Assembly: GCA_022414725.1 (NCBI GenBank)
Contig: CM039462.1
Span: forward strand, 118,642,642 to 118,706,641
Origin: Microglena sp. YARC
Lineage: Eukaryota; Chlorophyta; Chlorophyceae; Chlamydomonadales; Chlamydomonadaceae
Direction: 5' to 3'
DNA length: 64,000 nucleotides
In this document: positions 33,001 to 49,219 of the stretch, in pieces
Numbering within the stretch: the first letter of the stretch is position 1
How the letters are laid out: every line of letters starts with the position of its first letter
Notes under the pieces: model-generated
Databases searched by the model: none
Seen by the model: the letters and a program-made list of their open reading frames with translations, nothing else
Told to the model about the DNA's origin: nothing
Made by a program: the position numbers and the translations under genes

Positions 33001-36000
33001 TATGCATAAGGATTTGTATGATCAGTGGATTTGTATGCATAAGGATTTGTTGATATGGATATGCATAAGGATTTTGTATGATCATGCATAAGGATATGAT
33101 ATCAATTTGTATGATCAGTGATATGCATAAGGATTTGTCATGATCAGTGATATGCATAAGGATTTGTATGATCAGTGATATGCATAAGGATTTGTATATC
33201 AGTGATATGCATAAGGATTTGTATGATCAGTGATATGCATAAGGATTTGTATGATCAGTGATATGCATAAGGATTTGTATGATCAGTGATATGCATAAGG
33301 ATTTGTATGATCAGTGATATGCATAAGGATTTGTATGATCAGTGATATGCATAAGGATTTGTATGATCAGTGATATGCATAAGGATTTGTAATGATCAGT
33401 GATATGCATAAGGATTTGTATGATCAGTGATACACATAAGGATTTGTATGATCAGTGATATGCATAAGGATTTGTATGATCAGTGATATGCATAAGGATT
33501 TGTATGATCAGTGATATGCATAAGATTTGATTTGTATGGATCAGTGATATGTGATATGCATAAGTATGATCAGTGAAGCATAAGATTTGTATGATCAGTG
33601 ATATGGTGATATGCATAAGGATTTGGATTATGATCAGTGATATGCATAAGGATTTGTATGATCAGTGATATGCATAAGGATTTGTATGATCAGTGATATG
33701 CATAAGGATTTGTATGATCAGTGATATGCATAAGGATTTGTATGATCAGTGATATGCATAAGGATTTGTATGATCAGTGATATGCATAAGGATTTTTGTA
33801 TGATCAGTGATATGCATAAGGATATGATCAGTGATATGCAACAAGGATTTGTGATGATCAGTGATATGCATAAGGATTTGGATGATCAGTGATATGCATA
33901 AGGATTTGTATGATCAGTGATATGCATAAGGATTTGTATGATCAGTGATATGCATAAGGATTTATGATCAGTGATATGCATAAGGATTTGTATGATCAGT
34001 GATTATGCATAAGGATTTGTATGATCAGTGATATGCATAAGGATTTGTATGATCAGTGATATGCATAAGGATTTGTATGATCAGTGATATGCATAAGGAT
34101 TTGTATGATCAGGTGATATTGCATAAGGATTGTATGATCAGTGATTTGATATGCATAAGGATTTGATATGATCATAAGTGATATGCATATGCAGGATTTG
34201 TGTATGATTGAATCAGTGTATGATCAGTGATAATAAGGATCATAGTGATACAATAAGGATTTTGGGATATGATATGCATGAATGCAAAGGATGATATGAT
34301 ATGCATAAGGATTATTGTATGATCCAGTGATATGCATAAGGATTTGTATGATCAGTGATATGCATAAGGATTTGTAATGGAGTGAATATGATTTGTAATG
34401 ATCAGTGATAAGGATTTTTGTGATCAGATTATGCATGATATGATCATATATGCATAAGGATTTGTTATGATCAGTGATCATAAGGATGATGAAGTGCATA
34501 AGGATTTGTATATCAGTGATATGCATAATAAGGATTGCATGAATTTGTATGATCAGATTGATATATGCATAAGGATTTGTATGATCAGTGATATGCATAA
34601 GGATTTGTATGATCAGTGATATGATAAGGATTTGTATGATCAGTGATATGCATAAGGATTTGTATCAGTGATATTGCAGGATTTGTATGCATAAGGATTT
34701 GTATGATCAGTGATATGCATAAGATTTGTATGATCAGTGATATGCATAAGGATTTGTATGATCAGTGATATGCATAAGATTATGATCATGATATGCATAA
34801 GGATTTGTATGATCAGTGATATGCATAAGGATTTGTATGATCAGTGATATGCATAAGGATTTGTATGATCAGCATAAGGATTTGTATGATCAGTGATATG
34901 CATAAGGATTTGTATGATCGTGATTATGCATAAGGATTTGTATGATCAGTGATATGCATAAGGATTTGTATGATCAGTGATATGCATAAGGATTTGTAAT
35001 GATCAGTGATATGCATAAGGATTTTGTATATTATCAGTGATATGCATAATAAGGATTTGTATGATCAGTGATATGCATAAGGATTTGTATGATCAGTGAT
35101 ATGCATAAGGATTTGTATGATCAGTGATATGCATAAGGATTTGTATGATCAGTGATATGCATAAGGATTTGTATGATCAGTGATATGCATAAGGATTTGT
35201 ATGATCAGTGATATGCATAAGGATTTATGCATGATAGGATTTGTATGATCAGTGATATGCATAAGGATTTGGATTATGATATCAGTGATATGCCATAGGA
35301 TTTGGTATGATCAGTGATGATGCATAAGATTTGTATGATAATGCAGTGATATGCATATATGGATTTGTATGATCAGTGATATGCATAAGGATTTGTATGA
35401 TCAGTGATATGCATAAGGATTTGTATGATCAGTGATATGCATGGGATTTGTATGATCAGTGATATGCATAAGGATTTGTATGATCAGTGATATGCATAAG
35501 GATTTGTATGATGATCAGTTTGTATATGCATAAGGATTTGTATGATCAGTGATATGCATAAGGATTTGTATGATCAGTGATATGCATAAGGATTTGTATG
35601 ATCAGTGATATGCATAAGGATTTGTATGATCAGTGATATGCATAAGGATCTGGATATGATCAGTGATATGCATAAGGATTTGCAGATATGCATAAGGATT
35701 TGTATGATCAGTGATATGCATAAGGATTTGTATGATCAGTGAATATGCATAAGATTTGTATGATCAGTGATATGCATAAGGATTTGTATGATCAGTGATA
35801 TGCATAAGGATTTGTATGATCAGTGATTATGCATAAGGATTTGTAATGATCAGTGTATTATGATATATCATAAGGATTTGTATGATCAGTGATATGCATA
35901 AGGATTTGTATATCAAGGATTTGTATGATCAGTATATGCATAAGGATTTGTATGATCAGTGGATATGCATAAGGATTTGATCAGTGATATGTAATGATCA

Positions 36001-39000
36001 TAAAGGATTTGTATGATCAGTGATATGCATAAGGATTTGTATGATCAGTGATATGCAATGCATGAAGGATTTGTATGATCAGTGATAAATGCATAAGGAT
36101 TGATGTGATGATATGCATAGGATTTGTATGAAACATGATAATATGCATAAGGAATTTGTATGGTATGATCAGTGATATGCATAAGGATTTGTATGATCAG
36201 TGATATGCATGGATTGGGATATGTGATCATTTAAAGATTTGTATGATCAGTGATATGCATAAGGATTTGTATGATCAGTGATATGCATAAGGATTTGTAT
36301 GATCAGTGATATGCATAAGGAAATGATCAGTGAATGCATAAGGATTTGTATGATCAGTGATATGCATAAGGATTTGTATGATCAGTGATATGCATAAGGA
36401 TTTGTATGATCAGTGATATGCATAAGGATTTGTATGATCAGTGATATGCATAAGGATTTGTATTGATCATGATATGCATAAGGTATTTTATGATGATCAG
36501 TGATATGCATAAGGATTTGTATGATCAGTGATATGCATAAGGATTTTGTATGATCAGTGATATGCATAAGGATTTGTAATGATCAGTGATTATGCATAAG
36601 GATTTGTATGATCAGTGATATGCATAAGGATTTGTAAATGATCAGTGATAAGATGAAGATCATAAGGATTTGTATGATCAGTGATATGCATAAGGATTTG
36701 TATGATCAGTGATATGCATAAGGATTTGTATGATTCAGTGATATGCATAATAAGGATTTGTATGATCAGGATGATATGGCATATAGGATTTGTATGATCA
36801 GTGATATGCATAAGGATTTGTATGATTATGCAAGTTGATAGAATGCATAAGGGATTTGATTCATTGATAGTGTCATATGCTAAGGGATTTGGATATCATA
36901 AGTGATATGCATAAGGATTTTGGATGATATGCAGTGATGATAAGGATTTGTATGATCGATAAATATGCAAAGATTTGTGGATGATCAGTGATATGCATAA
37001 GGATTTGTATGATCAGTGATATGCATAAGGATTTGTATGATCAGTGATATGCATACGGATATAAGGATTTGTATGATGATAATGCATAGTTTGTATGATC
37101 AGTGATATGGCATAAGGATTTGTATGATCAGGATTTGTATGATCAGTGATATGCATAAGGATTTGTATGATCATGAATATGCATTAAAGGATTTGTATGA
37201 TCAGTGATATGCATAAGGATTTGTATGATCATATGCATAAGGATTGGATGATCAGTGATATGCATAAGGATTGGATTTGATGATGCAGTGATATGCAATA
37301 AGGATTTGTATGATCAGTGATATGCATAAGGATTTTGTATGATCAGTGATATGCATAAGGATTTGTATGATCAGTGATATGCATAAGGATTTGTATGATC
37401 AGTGATATTGCATAAGGATTTGTATGATCAGTGATATGCAATAAGGATTTGTATGATCAGGTGATATGCATATGGATTTGTATGATCAGTGATATGCATA
37501 AGGATTTGTATGATCAGTGATATGCATAAGGATTTGTATGATCAGTGATATGCATAAGGATTTGTATGATCAGTGTGATATGCATAAGGATTTGTATGAT
37601 CAGTGATATGTGATTTGTATGCATGAAAAGATTTGTATGATCAGTGATATGCATAAGGATCATGATATGCAACCATGGATTGTATGATCAGTGAGTGGAT
37701 ATGCATGATATGGATTTGTATGATAGGATGATATGATTTGTATGACATAAGGATTTGTATGATCAGTGATATGCATAAGGATTTGTATGATCAGTGATAT
37801 GCATAAGGATTTGTATGATCAGTGATATGCATAAGGATTTGTATGATCAGTGATATGCATAAGGATTTGTAATGATCAGTGATATGCATAAGGATTTGTA
37901 TGATCAGTGATATGCATAAGGATTTGGATATGATCAGTGATATGCATAAGGATTTTATGATCAGTCAGTGATATGCATAAGGATTTGTATGATCAGTGAT
38001 ATGCATAAGGATTTGTATGATCCAGTGATATGCATAAGGATTTGTATGATCAGTGAATGCATAAGGATTTGTATGATCAGTGATATGCATAAGGATTTGT
38101 ATGATCAGTGATATGCATAAGGATTTGTATGATCAGTGATATGCAGTAAGGTTAAGTTTATATGATTTGTAGATGATATGCATAAGGATTTGTATGATCA
38201 GTGATATGCATAAGGATTTGTATGATCAGTGATATGCATAAGGATTTGTATGATCAGTGATATGCATAAGGATTTGGATGATCAGTGATATGCATAAGGA
38301 TTTGTATGATCAGTGATATGCATAAGGATTTGTATGATCAGTGATATGCATAAGGATTTGGATGATCAGTGATATGCATAAGGATTTGGATGATCAGTGA
38401 TATGCATAAGGATTTGTATGATCAGTGATATGCATAAGGATTTGTATGATCAGTGATATGCATAAGGATTTGTATGATCAGTGATATGCATAAGGATTTG
38501 TAATGATCAGTGATATGCATAAGGATTGTATGATCAGTGATATGCATAAGGATTTGTATGATCAGTGATATGCATAAGGATTTGTATGATAAGTGATATA
38601 GCATAAGGATTTTGTATGATTGATATGCATAAGGATTTGTATGATCAGTGATATGCATAAGGATTTGTATTATCAGTGATATGCATAAGGATTTTGTATG
38701 ATCAGTGATAATGCAAAGGATTTGTATGATCAGTGATATGTTCATAAGTTTGTATGATCAGTGATATGCATAAGGATTTGTATGATCAGTGATATGCATA
38801 AGGATTTTTATATCAGTGATTGCATAAGGATTTGTATGATCAGTGATATGCATAAGGATTTGTATGATATGCAAAGGATTTGTATGATAGTGATATGCAT
38901 AAGGATTTGTATGATCAGTGATATGCATAAGGATTTTGTATGATCAGATATGCATTTGTATGATCAGTGATATGCATAAGGATTTGTATGATCAGTGGAT

Positions 39001-42000
39001 ATGCAATAAGGATTTGTTATGATCAGTGATATGCATAAGGATTTGTATGATCAGTGATATGCATAAGGATTTGTATGATCAGTGATATGCATAAGGATTT
39101 GTATGATCATGATATGCATAAGGATTTGTATGATCAGTGATATGCATAAGGATTTGTATGATCAGTGATTGCATAAATTTGTATGATCAGTGATATGCAT
39201 AAGGATTTGTATGATCAGTGATATGCATAAGGATTTGTATGATCAGTGATATGCATAAGGATTTGGATGATCAGTGATATGCATAAGGATTTGTATGATC
39301 AGTGATATGCATAAGGATTTGTATGATCAGTGATATGCATAAGGATTTGTATGATCAGTGATATGCATAAGGATTTGTCGTTCGCGGATGATCAGTTAAT
39401 GCATAAGGTTTTTGTATGATCGTGAATGCATAAGATTCGTATGATCAGTATAGCATAAGGATCAGTTGTATGATCATGATCATAGCATAATGGGATGTGA
39501 TGATATGGCATAAGGATATGTATGATCAGTGATATGGTGATAAAAGATATGTATGATCAGTGATATGCATAATGGATGATGGATATCATATGCAAGCGTC
39601 TGATCAGTGATATGCGAGATTTGTCAATGATCATCCCAGTGAGGTTGGCCAGTGATATGCAAAGTTTGTATGATATGATTGGGATATGTCATCAGTTTGG
39701 ATAAGACTATTTTATGATTGATGATATGATCAAGGTGATATGGATTGTTTTTTTTCTAGGAGAGATCAGTGAATATGCATAAGGATTTTGATTCCAGTGA
39801 TATAGTGTATATGCAGTAACGATTTTGTAGTGATCAGTGATATATCATCAGTGATATGCATAAGGATTGTATGATAGTAATATGCATAGGATTATGGATG
39901 ATAGATCATGATATTGTAGTGATCAGTGATATGCATAAGGATTTGTATGATTTCAGTATATGCATAAGATTTGTTGATCAGTGATATGCATAAGATTTTG
40001 GGATGGATCAGTGATTGCATATTTGTGTATGATCAGTGATATGCATAAGATTTGTATGCGCATATCAGACAGGATTGTCTATATGCAATGCAACCGGGAT
40101 TAGTGTATCAGTGTATGACACATGGCTCATGAATGGATATGATCAGTGATATGCATAAGGATTTGTCTGATCCAGTGATATTGCATAAGTTATGATCCTA
40201 GACGCATAAGGATTTGGAGGCTTCACTGAATATGATATCAACAGGTGTATGATCAGTATAGCGCATGAAGGATTTGTATGATCAGTGATATGCATAAGGA
40301 TTTGATATGATTAAATTGTATGATCAATAAGTATTTGATCAGTGCTATAGCAAAGGATTTGTATGATCGTGAGCATAAGGATGTACTATGACAGTGATAT
40401 GCATAAAGGATCCTTGTACGAATCAAGAGGATCGCACCGGAATTGATAAACAGTGATATGCAAAACAGGATGATATCAGTGATATGCATTATTTGTATGA
40501 TCAGTGATATGCATAAGGATTTGTATATGATTCAGTGTATAGGATGCATAAGGATTTCATAAGTATGATCAGTGATATGCATAAGGATTTATGCATGATA
40601 TGCATAAGGATGACTCCAGTGATATGCATAAGGATTTGTGATCATGACTATATCTATGGATTTTTGTTTATATTCATCAGTGATATGCAGTGCATAAGGA
40701 TTTTGTATGATCAGTGATATGCAACAGGACTAGATACTTGCATCGCATGGGAATTTGTATCAGTGATATCTGCATAAAGGATTGTGATATGATCAGTGAT
40801 AAGGATGCTGATTTGATACCATGATTTGTTATCAGTGATATGCATAAGGATTTGTATGATCAGATATGATATTTGTGATGATCATGATATGCAACAGATA
40901 AGATCAGATTTGTCATGATCAGTGATATGCATACGATTTGGATGATCAGTGATATGATATGCATAAGGATTTGTAATTGATCAGTGATATGCATAGAATT
41001 TGTATGATCATGATATGCAACAGGCATATGATCAGGATTTGTATGATCAGTGGATATGATAAGGATTGATGATCATAAGGATTTGTAATGAACAGTGATA
41101 TGCATAAGGATTTGCTATTGATCAGTGATATGATAAGGATTCTGTGATAGATTAGGACTTGTATGACAGTGATATGCATGATGGATTTGGAGATCAGTGA
41201 AGCATAAGGATTTGGATTGTTTATGATATGATATGCATACAGGTTTGTATTTGTATGATGCATATCAGTGATATGAGTAGATATTGATAAAAAACAAAGA
41301 AAGCTAAAAAAAAAAATGGATTTGTATGCATAAGGATTTGTTATGACAGTGATAATGGGATTGTTTGATCATAAGGATTTGTATGATCCAAGTGCATAAA
41401 GTTAAGATTTGTATGATCAGTCGATATGGCAGGAATTTCGTTATCTTGCATATTTTGTATGTAGTGATATGCATCAAGGATTTGTTATGATCAGTTGTAT
41501 GAATTGCATAAGGATTTGTCTATGATCAGTGATATGCATAAGGATTTGTATGATCAGTGATTAGCTAAGGATTTAGTCATGATCAGTGATATGCATAAGG
41601 ATGATTGTATGGATCATCTGATGATTAGTGTATATGCATAAGTTGATATTTTGTATGCATAAGGATTTGTATGATCAGTGATTGCATAAGGATTTTGTAT
41701 GATCAGTGATAATGCTAAGATTTTATATGATCACACAGGATTTGATGATCAGTGTTATATGCTTTGAATGGCAGGTAATGTGTGATTATGCATTAAGGAT
41801 TTGTTGGTATCACAGTGATATGCATAAGGATTTGTATGATCAGTGATATTGCATAAGGATTTTGTATGAGATCATGATAGCATCAGGAATTGTATCAGAT
41901 ATGGTGCATAAGAATTATGGGATTTGTGGCCGAGTGTATATGTAAGGTATGAATGAAACCCAGTGATATGCTAAGTGATTAAACAGTTTCTTATGAACAG

Positions 42001-45000
42001 GATCAGTGATATGCATAAGGATTTGTATTGATTTATTTAGTAATATCAGTGATATCATAAGGATTTGTGTGATCATGTATGCATAAGGATTACGTGGATT
42101 TGTTATGATCAGGATAATGCAACCAGGATTTGTATGATCAGTGATATGCATAAGGATTTTTTGTATGATCGGAGTGATTATGCATGTGGGATTTGTGATG
42201 ATGGCATGATATGCATAAGGATTTTGTATGATCAGTGATATGCATAAGGAGATTTGTATGATCGTGATATGCATAAGGATTATGGTAATGATCAGTGATA
42301 TTGCATAAAGGATTGCCTCAAGGATCAGTGAAATGAGATTAAAGGATTTGTATGTATCAGTGATATGCATAGGATGTTTTATGATCTGTGATATGTTCAT
42401 AAGGATTTGTAATGATATCAGTGATGCATAAGGATTGGTTGATCAGTGATATAGCATTAGGATTTGTATAGTTGATGCAGTGACCTGCAACACTAAGGAT
42501 TGTATGAACTCTATCATGATATGCATACAGGAATTGACTCACCAAGTCGGTAGACGACAGTAAAGGAGTGGTCGAATGAATTGTATATCGTGATATACAT
42601 ACCAGTATTTGTATGCAGGATATCATCGTTCATTAAGGGTATCGTTATGAATCACAGATGATAATGCAATAAGGATTTGGGATATTGTGCAGTATATGCA
42701 TAGGATTTGGATGATCATTGATAGCATAAGAATTTGCATATCAGTGATATGCATAAAGGATTATGTTATGATCAGTGATTATGCATATTAGATTGTATAG
42801 ATCAGGATATGCATAAGGATTTGTATGATCAGTGATATGCAGGATTTGTAATGATCAGTGATATGCATAAGGATTTGTATGACTCAAAAGTGAAATGATA
42901 AGGATTTGTATGATCAGTGATATGCATAAGGATTTGGCATGATCAGGATATGTAAGGATATGATCGATGATATGGCATTACAGGATTGTATGATCAGTTA
43001 TGCAAAGGTATTTGTCATGATGTCAGTCGATTTCGGGTATGATCAGTGATATGCATGAAGGATTTGTATGGGATCAGTGATATGGCATAGGGATTTGTAT
43101 GATCAGTGACTATGCCATAAGGATTTTCGTATGATCAGTGATATGCATAAGGATTTGTATGATCAGTGATAGTGCATAAGGATTTGTATGATCAGTGATA
43201 TGCATAAGGATTTGTATGATCATGTAATAATGCATAAGGATTTGTTGTATCAGGTGTGCATATGCATTAAGGATTTGTATGATCAGTGATATGCATAAGG
43301 ATTTGTTATGATCAGTGATATGCATAAGGATTTGTATGATCAGTGATATGCATAAGGATTTGTATGATCACGTGTGATATTGCTATAATGCATAAGGATT
43401 TGTATGATCAGTGATATGCATAAGGATTTGTATGCATCAGTGTATGCATAAGGATTTGTATGATCAGTGATATGCATAAGGATGGGGTTGTAATGATCAG
43501 TGATATGCAATAATGATTTGTTTATGCAGTGATAGCATTTAAGGTTTGTGTATGCATCAGTGATATGCAAAACAGGATTTGAATCAGGATTTGTATGAAT
43601 CAGTGATATGCATAAGGATTTGTATGATCAGTGATATGCATGGAATTTGTATGATCATAAGCCATAAGATTTGTATGAATCAGTGATATGCATTAAGGAT
43701 TTGTATGATCAGTGATATGCATAAGGATTTGTATGTAATCAGTGATATGCATAAAGGATTTGTCAATATCAGGGATATGCAACAGGATAAGGATTGTCAT
43801 ATGACACCACCTAATGATTATGCATAAGGATTTGTTATATCAGTGATAATTATGCATAAGGATTTGTAATGATCAGTGATAATGCAAAGGATTTGGTATG
43901 ATCAAGTGGCATATGCATAGGTTTGTATTTGTGATGATCAGTGATATGCATAAGGATTTGTGGATGATCAGTGATATGCATAAGATTTGTATGATCAGTG
44001 ATATGCATAAGGATTTGGATGATCCAGTGGATATGCATAAGGATTTTGGATCAGTGATGATGAGAGTGTGTGTGATCAGTGATGATTGATTACTGCATAA
44101 GGAATTTGTTATGATCAGTGATATTGATATTAAGATTGTCCATTATGTATATCAGTGATATGTGATATGCATTTAAGGATTTGTATGATCAGTGATACAC
44201 ATAAGATGATCGGGTTACCTGCATAAGGATGATGATCAGTGATATACAAATAAGGATTTGTAATATCAGTGATACTGCATAAGATTTGTATGATCAGAAT
44301 TGTAAGGATGATATGCAGTGATATGCATAAGGATTTGTATGATCAGGATTATGCATAGGGATTTGTATGATCAAGTTTGTTTGATATGCATAAGGATTTG
44401 TATGATCAGTGATATGCATAAGGATTTGTATGATCAGTGATATGCATAAGATTTGTATGATCACAGTGATATGCCATAAGGATTTGTAATGATCAGTATA
44501 TGCATAAACATTAAGGAATTTTATGAGTCAGTGGATATGTGATATCATAAGGATTGTATGATCAGTGATATGCATAAGGATTTGTAAGATCATGATATTG
44601 CATAAGGATGGATGATCAGTGCATATGCAACAAGGATGAATGCAGTTGATATGCATAAGGATTTGATGAATCAGTGATAGCGATAAGGATTTGTATGATC
44701 AGTGATATGGGATATGCACTAAGATTTGGTGATCATAAGAATTGTAATGATCAGTGATGAATGCATAAGGATTGTATGATCAGTGGTATATGCATAAGGA
44801 TATGTCAAGCGAGTTGATCAGATATTAAAGGCTCAAATGAGTCAGAAAGATCTTGTATGATCATATTATCAGGAGATGACCTCATGTCAAATATAATAGA
44901 TTAAGTAAGATTACACGTTAGATGACTTTCAAGGTATAGTTTATCAAGTACACTATGTAGATCTAGTCTTCCAGAGATTATGAGTATAAGACACTGAAAT

Positions 45001-48000
45001 AGTTTGAGATTGGCAGTGATGATGTATGATACTAATAAGCATTTACATATGCATAGAAGAGATTTGGTACATCGCTGCTTATATAATCATCAGTTAAGTT
45101 GATCAGTTAATAAATGCTTACTAGGAAATCTTGTAATGATCCGGATATAGCTAATACAGTATAAGGTATTAGTAAGATTTTGTGGTATATCAGCGATTAA
45201 GAGCTTCCCTCTGTCCACCTCGATATGCATCACCAGATTTCTAGACCCATGCATAAGGATTAGTAATGATGCAGGTTGTGAAATAGCATTGTGTTAAGGG
45301 GAGTCATGCATAAAAGGAACTTGTAAGATCTCAATGGCACTCAGTGAGTGATCGAAGAGAAATATGGCATACCGGAACTCTTTGTGTGAATGATCTGATA
45401 GTGCCATATGATCAGATGTGATATGATACATCGCTCATAAGTCATCATCACAGGATGTATGGTTCATGGATACACGTAGATTGTATGATGCTCGATGTAG
45501 TGACGGAGCGAGGACCTTTTGCGTTTTAGCAATGTGATCAGTATATCACTCGCACCCACACCAAAGTAAGGACTGATACACATGATATCATGATATGTCA
45601 TCAAGATAGGCTGTATGATCAGAAGAGAGTTTAGACATTAAGTGTAGATGCATGAACCCTTATGCATAAGGATTTGTCCCTATTACATTCATAGATTGAT
45701 CACAAGAGAAGCGTCTCGTATGGAGAGTCGATATGCAACCAGGATCTCGTGATGATCCAAGATGACTATGTAGGTGGATTTATGTATTATCGTACTAGAG
45801 GTGATGAGGCACTAAGCCGTGCCTTGTAAGAGATTTATTCAACGTATATTTGGTACATAGATCACCGATCGTCCATGCACTAATTTATACTCACATAAAA
45901 ACAATTATTGAGAGAACATACATGCAAACAAAGATATGACATAACTTCAAGAGACAAAATAGTCCCCGATTGCTGCGAATATACTTCTCTTGCAAAGCAT
46001 ACACGTTCATTACGTGATATTGGGGATCGCATGCACGCTAACTACTGTACACATGGGATTTGTTATGCATCCTATTTGCGCTCCATTTAAAGGACTTTTG
46101 TTCGTGTATTGAAATCCAGTAAGTATTGATTGAGATAAAGGATTATGTGTGAGTGGTCACGTGATAAGATTGCAGTCTTTCGATATGAATCATGTAGATT
46201 AGACATAGTTGTGTGGTCTGTATACAATGTGTAGTAGGAATTCTAATCTCACAGTGAGTAGCGCCATCAGGACTTTTTACGATGAATTCGAGCTGACTCT
46301 CTTATGCCTGATCATTTACCCATAAAGGAAAGGTTTGTATGATCAGTGTTTCTGATATGCATGCATTGAGGTTGTAAAAGGTATTATTGCCGGTAGATGG
46401 ATCATGAGTGAGATATTTAGCTCTCTAGGACTCCAGTTGAAATATGACATTACCTCTCTGCTTATGTGATTATAAGGATTTTGTATGATCAGTATATCGC
46501 ATAAGGATTTGTGATGATCCAGTGAATGCATTACAGGATTTGTCATGATCAGCTGATATACATAAAGGAATTTTGTATGATCAGCTGATATGCATAAAGA
46601 TTTGTATGATCAGTGATATGCATTAAGGATTTGTATGATCCAGTGAATATGCAACAGGATCTTGCTATTGATCAGTGTGATATGCAACAGGATTTGGTAT
46701 GTCAGTGATATGCATCAAGATTTGGGAATGATCAGTGATATGCATAAGATTTGTTATGCATCAGTGATATGCATAAGGATTTGTATGAAACAGTGATATG
46801 CATAAGGATTTGTATGATCAGTGATAGCATAAGGATTTCTGTATGATCAGTTATATGCATAGGATTTGTATGATCAGTGGCATAGCATAAGGCATTTGTA
46901 AATCAGTGATATGCATAAGGATTTGGAAGATCAGTGCATATACATAGGATTTGTGAGGTTGAGGATCAGGTGATATGCCATAAGGATTTGGAAGATCAGT
47001 TGATAATTGCATAAGGATTTGTATTGATCAGTTGATATGCATAAGGATTTGTATGTCAGTGATGTGCATAAGGATTGGATGATCAGTGATATGCATTAAG
47101 ATGTGTGATGATTCAGTGATATGCATGAAGGAATCTGTTGATCCAGGATATGCATAAGGAATTTGTTGATCATGATATTGCTAAATTTGTATGATCATGA
47201 TATGCGATAAGGATTTGTATGATCAGTGGATATGCAGTAGGATTTGTATGATCAGTTGATATGCATAAGGATTTGTTGATCAGTTGATATAGCATAAGGA
47301 TTTGTCATGATCAGTGTATGCATAGGATTTGTATGATCAGTTGATATGCATAAGATTTGTATGATCAGTGATATGCATAAGATTTGTATGACTCAGTGAT
47401 ATGCTAAGGATTTAGTAGATTCGTGATATTGCATAAGGGATTTGGATTCGATCAGTGATCTGCATAAGGATTTGTATGATCAGTGATATGCAGTAAGGAT
47501 TTGTATGATCAGTATATGCATAGCGATTTGTATGATCAGTGATATGCATAAGGATTTGGTCATGATCAGGTGATATGCATAAGATATTATGATCAGTGAT
47601 ATTCATAAGGAATTTGTATGATCGTTGAATGCATAAGGATTTGTGATGATCCGGTGATATGCATAAGGATTTTATGATCGTGATATGCATAAGCGATTTG
47701 TATGGATCATGATATACATAAAGGATTGTAATGATCAGTGATACTGCATAAGGATTTTGTAGTGATCAGTGATATGCATAAGGCATTTTGTATGGATCAG
47801 TGATATGCATAAGGATTTGTTGATCGATGATATGCCATAAGGATTTGTATGATCAGTGATATGCATTAAGGATTTGTATGATCAGTGATATGCATAAGGA
47901 TTTGTAATGAATCCAGTGATATAGCATACAGATTTGTATGGGATTCAGTGATATGCATAAGGATTTGTATGAATCAGTATATGCATAAGATTGTATATCA

Positions 48001-49219
48001 GTGATATGCATAATTTTATTTGTAAGCATGATCCAGTGATAGTGCATAAGGATTTGGAAAAGTCAGTGATAATGCAAAAGGATTTATGATGATCAGTATA
48101 TGCATAAGATTGTATATGATCACGTGCACTATCATACAGTATACTTGGTGCTCTATGATCATAGATAATGCATTAAGGATTTGTATGATCAGTTATGCAT
48201 AAGGCATCTGTCATGATTCAGTGATATGCAATCAAGGATTTGTATGATCCATCAGATATGCATAAGATAGTATGATCAGTGATATGCATAGATGTGCATG
48301 ATCAAGTGTATGCAGTGAAGTTTGTATCAGATCAGCTGATATGCATAAGGTTTGTATGATCAGTGATATGCATAAGGATCTGTATGATCCCAGTATAACT
48401 GCAGTAAGGATTGTAATGATCAGTGCATAGGCTTAAGGATTTGGATGAACAGGATATGCATAAGGATTGTAGATCAAGTGATGATGCAAAGGATTTGTGA
48501 GGATGATTCATGTATAGTGCATAAGGATTGATGATCAGTATATGCATAGGATTTGTATGATCACGTGATATGCATAAAGAAGCATTATGAGTTGACATAT
48601 AATCCACTATATGCATAAGGATTTGTATGACAGCTGATAGGCATAAGGATTTGTATTGAAATCAGTCGTATGCCATAAGGATTTGTATGATCAGTCGATA
48701 TGCATAAGGAATTTGTCATGATCAGCTGATATGCATAAGGATTTGTATGTCAGTGATATGCATAAGGATTTTGTGATGGATCAGTGATATGCTAGGATTG
48801 TCATGATCAAGTGAATGATGCAAAGGGATTGTATTGATCTGGATAGCATTAAGGATTATGATTCAGTGATATGCATAAGATTTGTTACTGAGGCGGGGGG
48901 CGGGATATGATCCCAGTGATATGTGCAAGTGGTTTGTATGATCAGATTAGCATTAAGGGATTGTGTACTGGTCGTAGTAGTATGATGAAGTTTTGTATGA
49001 TCAGTGACTAGCATGACGATTTTGTATGATCAGTCGAGTATGCATAAGCATTTGTGATGATCAAGTGAATGCATAAGGATTGTTGAATCAGTGCATACTG
49101 CATAAGGATTGGGTATGATCAGTCATCGCATAAGATTTGCTCTATCATCAGGTGATATTCATTAAGGAGTTGTGTATAGATCACACTAATAAGCGATCTC
49201 AGAAGATCAGTACTCTAAC
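27051..49219. repeat. 22-kb array of a 28-bp satellite, about 790 units
   Basis: The unit is TGATCAGTGATATGCATA plus AGGATTTGTA. It holds two 6-bp palindromes (TGATCA, ATGCAT). The left edge (27051-27350) is irregular, 27350-30300 is almost perfect, and indel density then rises. A T-to-G variant (GGATTTGGATGATC) occurs in adjacent runs, for example three consecutive units at about 28531-28610 and two at 38350-38400, as local duplication would produce. The array runs into the assembly gap, so its true length is unknown. Minus-strand frames rich in HITDHTNPYAY are repeat products, since 28 is not a multiple of 3. Confidence 0.97.
44811..46340. other. Interlude in the satellite with little recognisable unit structure
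   Basis: Within the array this 1.5 kb keeps only fragments of the 28-bp unit (GATATGCAT, AAGGATTTGT, GATCAGT at irregular spacing) amid otherwise non-repetitive sequence. Clear units resume at about 46330. No ORF, RNA gene or transposon is recognisable. It may be a genuine divergent block or sequence of poor base quality. Confidence 0.6.

Noticed and set aside
30366..48616. Minus-strand ORFs rich in HITDHTNPYAY
   Set aside because: 28 bp is not a multiple of three, so these frames are rotations of the satellite. They appear and vanish with indel noise.
27051..49219. Direct repeats of 28 bp as a CRISPR array
   Set aside because: The units are contiguous with no unique spacers, the array is eukaryotic in context, and there are no cas genes.
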